Below are positions 35,595 to 43,493 of a DNA stretch of 64,000 nt, piece after piece (the first letter of the stretch is position 1; every line of letters starts with the position of its first letter). The DNA is from Roseburia_C sp900315735. Its GTDB lineage: Bacteria; Bacillota; Clostridia; Lachnospirales; Lachnospiraceae. The stretch lies in the NCBI GenBank assembly GCA_052118425.1, contig JBQKHF010000003.1; one strand, given 5' to 3'. The notes beneath the pieces are model-generated. The model saw nothing but the letters and a program-made list of their open reading frames with translations. It was not told where the DNA came from and did not search any database. The position numbers were made by a program, and so were the translations under genes.

Positions 35595-36830
35595 ATGACG
35601 AAAGAAGATTTTATTTATGTGGGTATTGATTTACATAAGGAGACCCACACAGCAGTTATGATTGACTGCTACAACAACAAACTGGGCGAGATTACTTTCG
35701 CCAACAGACCAGCCGATTTTCCTAAGCTGGTAACTAAAGTAAAGAAATGTAATACTGATGGAAAAGCTGTAGTTTATGGTCTTGAGAATGCATATGGTTA
35801 CGGCAGACCTTTAGCGGTGTGGCTGATTGATAAGGGGTATCTTGTAAAAGATGTTAATACCGCTATTTCACATCGGCAGGCGAAACACAGAGGTGCCATG
35901 TACCGAAAGAGTGACAGTGATGATGCTGAAGCCATTGCTCTGGCAACTTTAAATATGCTTGATAAACTTCCAGATGCCTGCCCGAATGATGCGTACTGGT
36001 CACTTGGTCAGCTGGTGCATCGTAGGGATAATATCATGAAACAGAGAACCAGACTGGTTAACCAGCTTCATGAGCAGTTGTGCATTGCGTATCCGTCGTA
36101 CAAGTCGTTTTTTAACGACATCAGCAGACCTACTGCTTTATATTTTTGGGAGCATTATCCATCCAGAAAGTATCTGAAGGGTAAGAGCGTTGATGATTTG
36201 CGTGAAGAACTTGTTCCTGTCAGTCATAACAAGTGTTCCACCAAGACCTGCGAAAATATCTTAAATGCGGTAGCTGGTGATAAAGTAAAAAATATCGATT
36301 ATCAAGACGCCAGAGATATGGTGACTCTTAGCATTGTCAGTGATTTACAGCACTATGATAGCCAACTGGCAGAAGTAGACAAGATGCTGGAACAGATGTA
36401 TAAGATGCTGGGCTGTACACTTACAACCATCCCTGGGGTAAATGTCATCACAGCAGTGAAGATACTGTCAGAAATCGGTGATATCAAACGTTTTGCGAAT
36501 GCCAATAAACTGGCACAGTTTGCTGGTATAGCACCGCTTCATTTATCATCCAGCGGTAAAGGTAAGGATTTTGCTACAAAGCAAGGTAACAGAAGATTGC
36601 AGGCTACAATTTACTTTCTTGCGATTCAGATGGTGCAGGTATCCTCAAAAGGCACACCAAGAAATCCAGTAGTGCGTGCGTATTACGAGAAACGGAAAGC
36701 TGAAGGCAAGAGCAGTCAGCAGGCACTGATTTGTATTTCCAGACGATTAATCAGTATTATTTATGGAATGCTAAAAAATGGTACAGAGTACCGTATGCCA
36801 GTAGTGGAAAATGCTGGCGAAACTGTATAG
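35595..36830 (+). CDS. IS110-family transposase (DEDD + serine)
   Basis: ATG 35595 lies 10 bases after AGGAG. The 411-residue protein has an N-terminal RuvC-like DEDD domain (YVGIDLHKETHTAVM with the first Asp, VVYGLENAYGYG with Glu, and KSDSDDAEAIALATL with the two Asp). A coiled region follows, then the C-terminal Transposase_20 domain (LTTIPGVNVITAVKILSEIG, FAGIAPLHLSSSGKG with the candidate catalytic Ser, and KQGNRRLQATIY). It appears full length and intact. IS110 recombinases use a bridge RNA to pair target and donor DNA. Confidence 0.93.
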   Translation: MTKEDFIYVGIDLHKETHTAVMIDCYNNKLGEITFANRPADFPKLVTKVKKCNTDGKAVVYGLENAYGYGRPLAVWLIDKGYLVKDVNTAISHRQAKHRGAMYRKSDSDDAEAIALATLNMLDKLPDACPNDAYWSLGQLVHRRDNIMKQRTRLVNQLHEQLCIAYPSYKSFFNDISRPTALYFWEHYPSRKYLKGKSVDDLREELVPVSHNKCSTKTCENILNAVAGDKVKNIDYQDARDMVTLSIVSDLQHYDSQLAEVDKMLEQMYKMLGCTLTTIPGVNVITAVKILSEIGDIKRFANANKLAQFAGIAPLHLSSSGKGKDFATKQGNRRLQATIYFLAIQMVQVSSKGTPRNPVVRAYYEKRKAEGKSSQQALICISRRLISIIYGMLKNGTEYRMPVVENAGETV

Positions 36831-36939
36831 TAATAATGGCAAATATGTGATATTATTTTTAGCAGATGAAACAGTCGGCTTTGGGAAGTGCATTCATTTT
36901 TCGGAAGAGTGGCATCGGCTTGGATAATTATTAGGGTAA

Positions 36940-37368
36940 AGAGTCTCTGTCAAGAGTGGTAGAAACACAGCAACGACAATAGATTATTCTTATAAATTTG
37001 ATAGGGAATTAGCCAATTTTAATGATGGTTATGAAATAAGGACAACAGTAGATAAAGATTTAATATTAGTGCAGTATAGTTCTGACGCACCAGATGCATC
37101 CTTATGTTACTGGACAACGGTTGATGAAGCAAATGGAATTACAACATTGAATGATTATATGGATAAGTTGGCTTTATCAAAAGATTGGGGAAACAGAAAT
37201 ACTGTAAAAGTTGCGAGAATTCCTGCTGGAACGGAGGTTAAGTATGCTGTAGGAACTGCGAGAGAACAATTATTGATTGCAGACCCTAGACCAGGTGGTG
37301 GAGTTCAATATTTATTTAATCAATTTGATACAGATTGGATAACAGAGATTAGAAGTTTTTCAAATTAA
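36940..37368 (+). pseudogene. Orphan toxin tip of an LXG effector
   Basis: An open frame begins after a stop at 36937-36939 with residues VKSGRNTATTIDY, matching the junction VGESGRKNN found in the LXG toxin at 60244, so it enters exactly at the toxin-tip boundary. The first usable start is GTG 37069, inside the domain. The tip ends in IADPRPGGGVQYLFNQFD, sharing the terminal GGGXQ motif with the TNT tip. The LXG part is absent, displaced by the IS110 region. It cannot be secreted as it stands but could be recombined onto an intact LXG gene. The following immunity-like gene is intact. Confidence 0.65.
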
Positions 37369-37382
37369 AGGAGATTGCTATT

Positions 37383-37673
37383 ATGGATAAAAGACAAGAA
37401 TTATTAAAAAAATTGGAACTATTAGTACAAGAAATTGATAAAGCCAAGAAAATGGTAGATGATGAAAAAAGTCAATACTTAAATAATTATGAAAATAGAA
37501 TTGAAGTCGTAATAAAAAAATTACGGGATGGTACATTACCTGCTTCTAAAGGTGGACTTATTGGTACAATGAGAGGGATTTCAGAATATGACAGTTTGGC
37601 ATCTATAAAAGCGTTGTACGATGCGGCATCTGATGTGGATTTGTTTTATAGCAAAGAATGTCAAAAATGGTAA
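37383..37673 (+). CDS. Probable immunity protein for the orphan toxin tip
   Basis: The 96-residue, mainly helical protein follows the tip by 14 bases with AAAGGAG before its ATG. The N-terminal half is a charged helix pair; a GTLPASKGGLIGTMRGISEYD loop region (first 20 residues quoted in part) precedes a C-terminal helix. Position alone supports immunity. It is slightly reminiscent in length and helicity of the 39008 gene, though no alignment is claimed. Confidence 0.6.
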   Translation: MDKRQELLKKLELLVQEIDKAKKMVDDEKSQYLNNYENRIEVVIKKLRDGTLPASKGGLIGTMRGISEYDSLASIKALYDAASDVDLFYSKECQKW

Positions 37674-37743
37674 TATATTATTTTAATTATGTCTCCACAT
37701 AAGGACATCTGAAATCAAAACTGAACATTATATTTTTAGACTT

Positions 37744-37793
37744 AAAATGCATTGTTTTCATAGCAATTGGTGCTGTGGAGATGATGTGTTTTT
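37744..37793 (+). terminator. Cassette-end hairpin, copy 2
   Basis: AAAATGCATTGTTTTCATAG pairs imperfectly with TGCTGTGGAGATGATGTGTT and is followed by TTTTG. It belongs to the family at 32436, 39549 and 62944. The preceding bases 37683-37740 also match 32376-32430 (a TTAAGGACACCTGAAATCAA-like block). Confidence 0.65.
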
Positions 37794-38516
37794 GCATTGA
37801 ATAGCGGTATTTATATTATAAAAATCGGTCAAAAAAGCGGTAATTTAATTGGACATTTTCATCTTTTTTGCGGTAATTGAAAGGGTTGTAGTTCTGTGTA
37901 TCCTAATCATTTTATCCAGACCAAAATGTCGGACAAAGTTTTCGTACAATGTAGGAAAGCCTTACAGTATCATTATTTCCGTTGATAAAGAAAAATATGC
38001 TTTCCGCAGAACTGATGTTTTGATAAAGCTGGGAAATCTCATATTCGATAGATTTGAGAAAAATGTATTAAAAATTGCCCTTCAATTTCGTTACGAGGTT
38101 TCCAGCAAAAAAATCCATTTATCTGTATCCATATCATAAACTATAGGCTTCATTGAGTTTGTTTTCCGTAACTGTCAGATGCTCAATGAAATCCGTAAGA
38201 ATACCAGTGTTTTCAAGATTTAATTCGTAATTAAGTTTCACTTTCAGATGATTTATGAGCATTAGAGAAATAAAAACGCATAGGTCTCATAAACACAGAC
38301 AATTACAAATAATACTGACAGTAGTTTCTATTACTGATAATAAAAACCAAATACTTTTAAGTATAATAAGTATTCCTGCATTCATACTGGTAGTAAGAAG
38401 GAAATCTTCCAGATACTTTCCCATAAGTGAAGTACCGTAGCCATAATCGGATAATCACTGCTTTTCACTGGTACGATATAATGGTTATAAGTTTGTTGAT
38501 GAAGGGGGAATTTGGC
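37794..38516 (+). repeat. Spacer homologous to 32484-33438, no intact gene
   Basis: See the shared blocks listed under 32484-33438. A 96-codon frame at 37849-38139 exists here but is not kept in the homologous spacer, so it is more likely a relic than a gene. Confidence 0.5.
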
Positions 38517-38954
38517 ATGCGGTTAGATAGTAGTTTTTATAATAAATATGTTGAGCTGTTTGACTCATATATGTGTAAAATATTTGGTACAGATATCGAA
38601 AAAACAGAAGCAATATGCAGTTTTGAAAACAGAGGTTTTTTTAGATTAGAATACAAGTATTATCCTCATAATTATAGAATTGTGATAGAAAATGATATAA
38701 CACTATTTGATATATCAATTTTTGATGATGAACAAGCATCTAATTCTTTGCAGCGAATTTGTAAATTTAAAAATCATCTGAGTACAGAATGTATTGAAGA
38801 AGCAATTAATTTGCTAAAGGCTGTTTTGTTAAAAAATGAATTTAATTTTTATTTTTATAAAGATGGTAAGTTATACAGGAAGAATGCTGAGGGTATAAAA
38901 AGAGTCAAAGACATAAGGGAGTTATTAAATGGAGGAGAAAAGAGTTGTAAGTAA
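38517..38954 (+). CDS. Orphan immunity-like protein
   Basis: ATG 38517 follows GAAGGGGGAA at good spacing; upstream in-frame codons lie in the non-coding spacer. The 145-residue protein has an alternating beta/helix pattern (FFRLEYKYYPHNYRIVIEND) and a C-terminal lysine-rich tail, typical in size and AT content of immunity proteins in polymorphic toxin arrays. No toxin precedes it directly; it may protect against toxins of other strains. I do not recognise a named family. Confidence 0.55.
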   Translation: MRLDSSFYNKYVELFDSYMCKIFGTDIEKTEAICSFENRGFFRLEYKYYPHNYRIVIENDITLFDISIFDDEQASNSLQRICKFKNHLSTECIEEAINLLKAVLLKNEFNFYFYKDGKLYRKNAEGIKRVKDIRELLNGGEKSCK

Positions 38955-39007
38955 ATATTTGGAATATAGAGAAAATGTACTGAAGTAAATTTGGAGGAGT
39001 TGATAAA

Positions 39008-39256
39008 ATGCCATTAGAAGAGCAGTTCATTAAAAGAAATGGTGAGTTGCAACAGAAAGTAAAGGAAGAAATAGAAAAAGTAAAAGAGGGACAAAGTGAG
39101 AGAAATATAGTTCAGTTGCAAACTATATTGAGTGAACTTCAAACTAGTAGCAGACAGAAAAATATTATTTTGAGTTATCCTCGAATTATAATTGACTCAT
39201 GGGATTATTCAGATTATTTAGGTATGGAGTTGGCAGAATTATATAAAAAAATATAA
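39008..39256 (+). CDS. Small orphan immunity-like protein
   Basis: The 82-residue protein follows TTTGGAGGAG. Two charged helices in the N-terminal half are followed by an aromatic segment (DSWDYSDYLGMELAELYKKI). It lies between another orphan immunity gene and a broken toxin-like remnant. Immunity is inferred from context, with no family match in hand. Confidence 0.5.
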   Translation: MPLEEQFIKRNGELQQKVKEEIEKVKEGQSERNIVQLQTILSELQTSSRQKNIILSYPRIIIDSWDYSDYLGMELAELYKKI

Positions 39257-39301
39257 TCCTTGATATAGAAATATATTATTTGTATAAAAGGATCCGGATA
39301 T

Positions 39302-39534
39302 GGGGAAATATCCCTGCGGAAGTTTCTTTGCACAAGCATATGATAGTCAAGATAGAGAAAATTTATTGAGTGGAGAAGGGGCGGATATATATATCAAAAA
39401 TTGTCTGCGTATAGTAGCCAAAGGATTAGTTAGTAAATTTAGACGGTAAACAGGTACAAGTAGATGTATTAAGAATTGATTTTAATATCACGCCTCCATT
39501 TCATTGGAACGCTAAAAATCAAAAGATATGTTAA
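39302..39534 (+). pseudogene. Frameshifted remnant of a toxin or immunity gene
   Basis: An in-frame stretch from 39302 (GKYPCGSFFAQAYDSQDREN) runs to a stop at 39447. The +1 shifted frame continues smoothly near 39440 as LDGKQVQVDVLRIDFNITPP to a stop at 39532-39534. There is no start codon or ribosome binding site. Two coding-like halves joined by a frameshift, followed by the cassette-end hairpin, indicate a decayed cassette gene. Confidence 0.45.
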
Positions 39535-39548
39535 GTAGGATAATTTTT

Positions 39549-39595
39549 AAACGCATTGTTTCCATAGCACTTGGTGCTATGGAAGCAATGCGTTT
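39549..39595. terminator. Cassette-end hairpin, copy 3 (near-perfect 22-bp stem)
   Basis: AAACGCATTGTTTCCATAGC at the left and its near complement end with loop TTG (39571-39573); only one mismatch in 22 pairs. It closes the decayed cassettes in front of the T7SS operon. Confidence 0.75.
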
Positions 39596-39671
39596 CTTGT
39601 AGTTTACGCGAGTAGCAAGATGGCAGATTACACAAAAAAGGAAAAACTGCTTTGATGTTCAGAGAAAACTG

Positions 39672-39834
39672 TTTCGACTTTTATTCGACCAGATTAAATT
39701 AAGTTTAAAATGATATAGAAATTAATCATCTGCTAATTTTAGAAAAAGTATGCTGAAATGCCCGGAAAATAAGGAAAAATGAAAAATCAGGAGAGAAAAA
39801 AAGAGGAACAGATAAAGGGAAAATGAGGTCGAAT
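39672..39834 (+). promoter_or_regulatory. GTCGAA boxes upstream of the T7SS operon
   Basis: On the minus strand GGTCGAATAAAAGTCGAAAC (39690-39671) carries two tandem GTCGAA cores 11 bp apart; on the plus strand GGTCGAATATTTTT starts at 39827. The same GTCGAATATTTTT string occurs within the array at 30357. A TTGACA follows at 39843, but no -10 at normal distance is obvious. Confidence 0.55.
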
Positions 39835-39907
39835 ATTTTTGGTTGACATTTACGAAAAAAAGAGAAAAAATCTATACGACAAAGACAAAAGAAAAGGGAG
39901 AGAGGAT

Positions 39908-42424
39908 ATGAAACGGAAGAAAGTAATAACTGTTCTTTTGTGCATTACGCTGCTGGGAACAAGCGGTTTTACCGGATATCGAATCGGTAAGATAAATGGA
40001 AACACTACATTACAGACAGGTAATACAGCAGTAGAAAGAACAGTGGAGTCACAGGGAGTGGCAGTGGTGAATCTGGATACCGGCATATCGGATGGTAATA
40101 CACAAGTCTATTATGGGGAGCAGATCATAAATTTTCCAAATGATAATTTCATATATACCTCATTAGAAGATGCCAGAAATGGAATAGAAGAAGGGCGATA
40201 TGGTGCTTATATTATAATTCCATCAGATTTTTCGGAAAATGTTGAAAGCTTAAATACAGTTCCGGCGGCATCGCAGTTACAGTATGCAGTCAGTGAAGAT
40301 GTATCAGCGGATGCAAGAGAAGAACTTTTAGGTGATGTCCTTCAGTTTGGAGAACAACTGAACAGTCAGATGACATATATGTATCTATGTAACATAATGG
40401 ATGAATTTCATGCGGCGCAGGATGAATCTGCAATGGTTATGAATAATGACATTACAGATAAAGAAGCAATACAGGGAATACAGGCATCTGATTTGGTAAG
40501 CATGGTTCCAGTTCCGGAATTAAAACAGCAGGAAGACACTACAATACCGTTAGATATTTCGGATTATACAGAGGAAAATGCGCAGTTGATTCAGGCAGTA
40601 GACAGTGCATATCGGGAAAATCTGTCAGATGCTTCTGCACAGTTAAGTGATTTGCGAACAGCAGGAAATGAACTGGTCAGTTCCTTAAAAGAAATATCAG
40701 AAGGCGTAGGAGAAATCAATTTACTTTCGGATGCAGACGGGCAACTTTTATATCGGGATGGGATTCGAAATCTGCAGGATACATTGCTTGCATATAACGG
40801 AGAAAAGACTGCTGAACAAAACAGCCGTCTTGCCCAGATTGCACAGATTCAAAATGTGACAGAACAACTGGATACGAATTTGCAGCAATGCATTGAAAAC
40901 TATAATCAGAGAATTGAAGCAGCAGGAATACAGAACCTGAATTCCTATGGCAGAGAAATGAAGGCTCAGCTGCCGAAACTGCAATGGAAGGAAGCAGAGA
41001 CAGAAGATGGAACAGTAGCATATGAACTGACCTGCAGTCAGGTAGAAGGAATGGAAGAACCGCCGGTTATTACCATTGCACTGGAACAGAATGCAATTGA
41101 AGAAAATGTAAAGAACAAGAATTATATCGACAAAATATTAAAGGCATTTCTGCTGCCGGAAGATTCAGATGGCGGGGACGGAGAAGAGGATAAAACCGGA
41201 GAAGGAGAGAAAACAGAAGAAGACAAAAACGGAGAAGAGAAAACCGGAGAAGACAAAACAGAAGAAGGCAAAACAGAAGAAGGAGAGAAAAACGAACCGG
41301 AATCAGGCGAAGGCGAAGATACTGGAGAAGAACCGGAAGCAGCGGTTACGGTAGAAAAAATATTTGAACAGTGTGATGCAGATACAGAAATCATGGGATT
41401 TCTGACAGAACAGGGGTATGCCTCTACAAAGGAATTTTTAAAGGCATATCTGGATGGAGAAGTGCCGGTTGCACAGACAGAGACGCAGCTAAAGGTAACG
41501 GGAGATGTGGATGCATTGGGAGAATATCTTAAGGCATCACTGGAACAGATTACGACAGAAGATTATACATTACCGGTATTTGAGGGAAGCTGGCAGACCG
41601 GGGATGGCAGCAGGATGGGATTTCGTGATTTGCTGAGAGACACCGGGCTTTTATGTGATGCGATGCAGACAGATGTGGCGGCACAGAAGAATGTTGATGT
41701 GGATGGCATTACGGGTCTGGTTCAGAGTGGTTGTATACAGCCATTGGCAGACCGCACAGATTTCGTGAAAAAGGAGATAGAAAATAGCCAGAAAGAAGAA
41801 CAGGATGCAGTTAATTCTTATCAAAGAAGCGTAAATGGATTTCATCCAAGACAGGATACCACAGTGATGAATGACAGCGTGAGCAGCATGAGAGAAAATG
41901 CTGCACTTATGCAGCAGGAAATCAACACCAGCAATCAGTCTTATGTGGATTATGCAGATAAATTGTATCAGACTACTTCAGAAAATATATTGACATTGCA
42001 GCAGCACATTGAAGAAGCGAAAGAAACTTCCAATCAGGCAGTTACAGATGCATTGGCTTCGGCAAAGGAAGTGAAGAATACTACAAGCAGTCAGAATCAG
42101 ACGGCATTGGCAGATTTTGCAGCAAAGCTTCCCTATACAAGAGTAGGAAGCATGGAATATACACAGGTATATGAATTTGTGGCACAACCAACGCAGATGC
42201 TGCAGGTCAGCGATTACCAGCGGTTAAAGGATGAGGTGGATCATACCGTATCACAGAAAAGTGTTACCGGCAGCAGGGAACAACAGAAGAGTTCGCATTG
42301 GGTGGAATATCTTTTATATGGAATATTAGGAATTCTGGCGGTGGGAATATTAGGAAGCTATGCCAGAAGTTATCACAGAAGAATCAAGGAACAGAGCAAC
42401 CCGTCGAAAGACGTTGCAATATAA
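39908..42424 (+). CDS. esaA: EsaA/YueB-like T7SSb membrane protein
   Basis: ATG 39908 (MKRKKVITVLL) with GAGAGGAT upstream is preferred over an in-frame codon at 39839. The 838-residue protein has an N-terminal membrane helix, a large extracytoplasmic region of coiled and mixed segments with a YhgE/Pip-like start (VAVVNLDTGISDGNTQVYYG), an extremely Glu/Lys/Thr-rich insert (about residues 421-478), and one C-terminal helix (LLYGILGILAVGILGSYARS). EsaA is an essential membrane component of Firmicutes T7SSb and the phage SPP1 receptor YueB in B. subtilis. Classical EsaA has several C-terminal helices; here I see only one. It is the first gene of the operon. Confidence 0.82.
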   Translation: MKRKKVITVLLCITLLGTSGFTGYRIGKINGNTTLQTGNTAVERTVESQGVAVVNLDTGISDGNTQVYYGEQIINFPNDNFIYTSLEDARNGIEEGRYGAYIIIPSDFSENVESLNTVPAASQLQYAVSEDVSADAREELLGDVLQFGEQLNSQMTYMYLCNIMDEFHAAQDESAMVMNNDITDKEAIQGIQASDLVSMVPVPELKQQEDTTIPLDISDYTEENAQLIQAVDSAYRENLSDASAQLSDLRTAGNELVSSLKEISEGVGEINLLSDADGQLLYRDGIRNLQDTLLAYNGEKTAEQNSRLAQIAQIQNVTEQLDTNLQQCIENYNQRIEAAGIQNLNSYGREMKAQLPKLQWKEAETEDGTVAYELTCSQVEGMEEPPVITIALEQNAIEENVKNKNYIDKILKAFLLPEDSDGGDGEEDKTGEGEKTEEDKNGEEKTGEDKTEEGKTEEGEKNEPESGEGEDTGEEPEAAVTVEKIFEQCDADTEIMGFLTEQGYASTKEFLKAYLDGEVPVAQTETQLKVTGDVDALGEYLKASLEQITTEDYTLPVFEGSWQTGDGSRMGFRDLLRDTGLLCDAMQTDVAAQKNVDVDGITGLVQSGCIQPLADRTDFVKKEIENSQKEEQDAVNSYQRSVNGFHPRQDTTVMNDSVSSMRENAALMQQEINTSNQSYVDYADKLYQTTSENILTLQQHIEEAKETSNQAVTDALASAKEVKNTTSSQNQTALADFAAKLPYTRVGSMEYTQVYEFVAQPTQMLQVSDYQRLKDEVDHTVSQKSVTGSREQQKSSHWVEYLLYGILGILAVGILGSYARSYHRRIKEQSNPSKDVAI

Positions 42425-42443
42425 AGTAAAGGAGACAAAAGAA

Positions 42444-42746
42444 ATGGCAGATGTAAACAACATCCGGATTAGTCCGGAGCAGATGGAGACAAAGGCAAAC
42501 GAATTTGATGCAAGATGTGAGGAATTCCAGCAGGTAGTAAGTACCATGCGCAATATGGTTTCTACACTTTGTGATGAATGGGCAGGACAGAGCAGTCAGG
42601 CATTTTATGATCAGTTCAGTTCCTTAGAGCCTAGCTTTTCTGCAACTGCAGAATTAATTACATCCATTGCACAGCAGTTACGTGATGTATCTACATCTAT
42701 GCAGAACATTGACCGTGAAATTGCCGGAAAGATTGGAGTAATGTAA
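42444..42746 (+). CDS. esxA: WXG100 secreted protein EsxA
   Basis: ATG 42444 has AAAGGAG upstream; frames from further upstream overlap esaA. The protein is exactly 100 residues, two helices with Trp46-Ala-Gly48 at the turn (CDEWAGQSSQAFYDQF), the WXG100 hallmark. EsxA is the small helical substrate secreted by EssC and activates it. A strong hairpin follows the stop, which should raise EsxA relative to the later genes. Confidence 0.95.
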   Translation: MADVNNIRISPEQMETKANEFDARCEEFQQVVSTMRNMVSTLCDEWAGQSSQAFYDQFSSLEPSFSATAELITSIAQQLRDVSTSMQNIDREIAGKIGVM

Positions 42747-42747
42747 T

Positions 42748-42788
42748 AGAGAATCGGAAAGCCGCATCCTGTGGCTTTCCGATTCTCT
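42748..42788 (+). terminator. Attenuating hairpin between esxA and the next gene
   Basis: GAGAATCGGAAAGCC pairs perfectly with GGCTTTCCGATTCTC (15 bp, 9-base loop). Only a weak T tract follows, so partial read-through is likely. Such hairpins after WXG100 genes give high EsxA with lower machinery expression. Confidence 0.8.
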
Positions 42789-42830
42789 ATCCTTTAAGAC
42801 CATACTTTTGTCAGAAACAGGAGAAGTAAA

Positions 42831-43250
42831 GTGACAGATAATTCTAAGATAGAGATTGATCCGTCAGTACTGCAGAACCGGTCGCAGACCTATCAGTCGC
42901 TGACGGATGTAAACGGAGCAGATGTATTTACGGATGATTATGAAGAAAAAGTAAAAGATTACCAGCAGAAGGAACAACGCAGCTATGAGGATACAAAGGA
43001 ACAGGTATTTATAAAGAAAATGGATGAGAATGCCGGAAAAGAAGAGGCTGTAAAAGAACAATTATTTTTAACAACAGGAAGTCAGCAGCTGCAGCAGCAG
43101 ACAGAAGTAACCTCATCATTGGATGCGTATTGGATTCCGGCATGCGGAATTCTGCTGGCAGTGGGAATTCTGCTGTTGCTGCAATATCGGAAGAGAAGAC
43201 AGGGAAGGTGGAAGAAAAATGTTGCTCACACTTACAATTATGAATCGTGA
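42831..43250 (+). CDS. essA: EssA-like T7SS membrane protein
   Basis: A GTG start at 42831 follows CAGGAGAAG. The 139-residue product has a long polar coiled N-terminal part, one C-terminal membrane helix (WIPACGILLAVGILLLLQYR) and a basic tail. Size, topology and position between EsxA and EsaB match EssA (YueC-type) proteins, though sequence conservation in this family is weak. Its 3' end overlaps esaB by 32 bases. EssA is required for secretion in S. aureus, with its exact role unknown. Confidence 0.65.
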   Translation: MTDNSKIEIDPSVLQNRSQTYQSLTDVNGADVFTDDYEEKVKDYQQKEQRSYEDTKEQVFIKKMDENAGKEEAVKEQLFLTTGSQQLQQQTEVTSSLDAYWIPACGILLAVGILLLLQYRKRRQGRWKKNVAHTYNYES

Positions 43251-43449
43251 AGGAAGCTGGCAGGAAGATATACAGGTTAATCCACAGCAGAAAATAATAG
43301 ATACCATGCTTATTTTAAAGGAAGCGGGAAAACTGCCACAGGAAGAGGTACATGAAATGAAATCTGAACGCAGGGGAAGATTTCTGGACATGAATAAGAA
43401 CTATGAACAGCAGAGTATTTATGATGGAGATATTCTCTGCATACAGTAG
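43219..43449 (+). CDS. esaB: EsaB/YukD ubiquitin-like protein
   Basis: ATG 43219 lies inside the end of the EssA-like gene with GGTGG upstream. The 76-residue product has the beta-grasp pattern of YukD: a first strand LLTLTIMNREGSWQEDIQV, a helix KIIDTMLILKEAG and a final IYDGDILCIQ. EsaB is a small cytosolic regulator or component of T7SSb. Confidence 0.85.
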   Translation: MLLTLTIMNREGSWQEDIQVNPQQKIIDTMLILKEAGKLPQEEVHEMKSERRGRFLDMNKNYEQQSIYDGDILCIQ

Positions 43450-43493
43450 AGGCAGACAGAGGACAGAAGAAAATAAGATACGGGAGAGAAAAG

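Larger units (their letters stand above)
34840..36935 (+). mobile_element. IS110-family insertion element (borders unresolved)
   Basis: IS110 elements lack terminal inverted repeats, so the ends cannot be read off; the limits given are the outer possibilities. The element comprises a long non-coding left region (34831-35594), a transposase, and a short right region (36831-36939). On its right side the sequence resumes inside an LXG toxin tip (from 36940), showing that this insertion or an associated rearrangement removed that toxin's N-terminal part. The stretch 34831-35390 contains no recognisable gene. Confidence 0.6.

Noticed and set aside
37849..38139. 96-codon open frame
   Set aside because: The homologous spacer at 32484-33438 does not preserve it as an open frame, and no ribosome binding site precedes it.
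41122..41394. Ser/Pro-rich minus-strand frame
   Set aside because: Antisense shadow of the Glu/Lys-rich repeat region of esaA.
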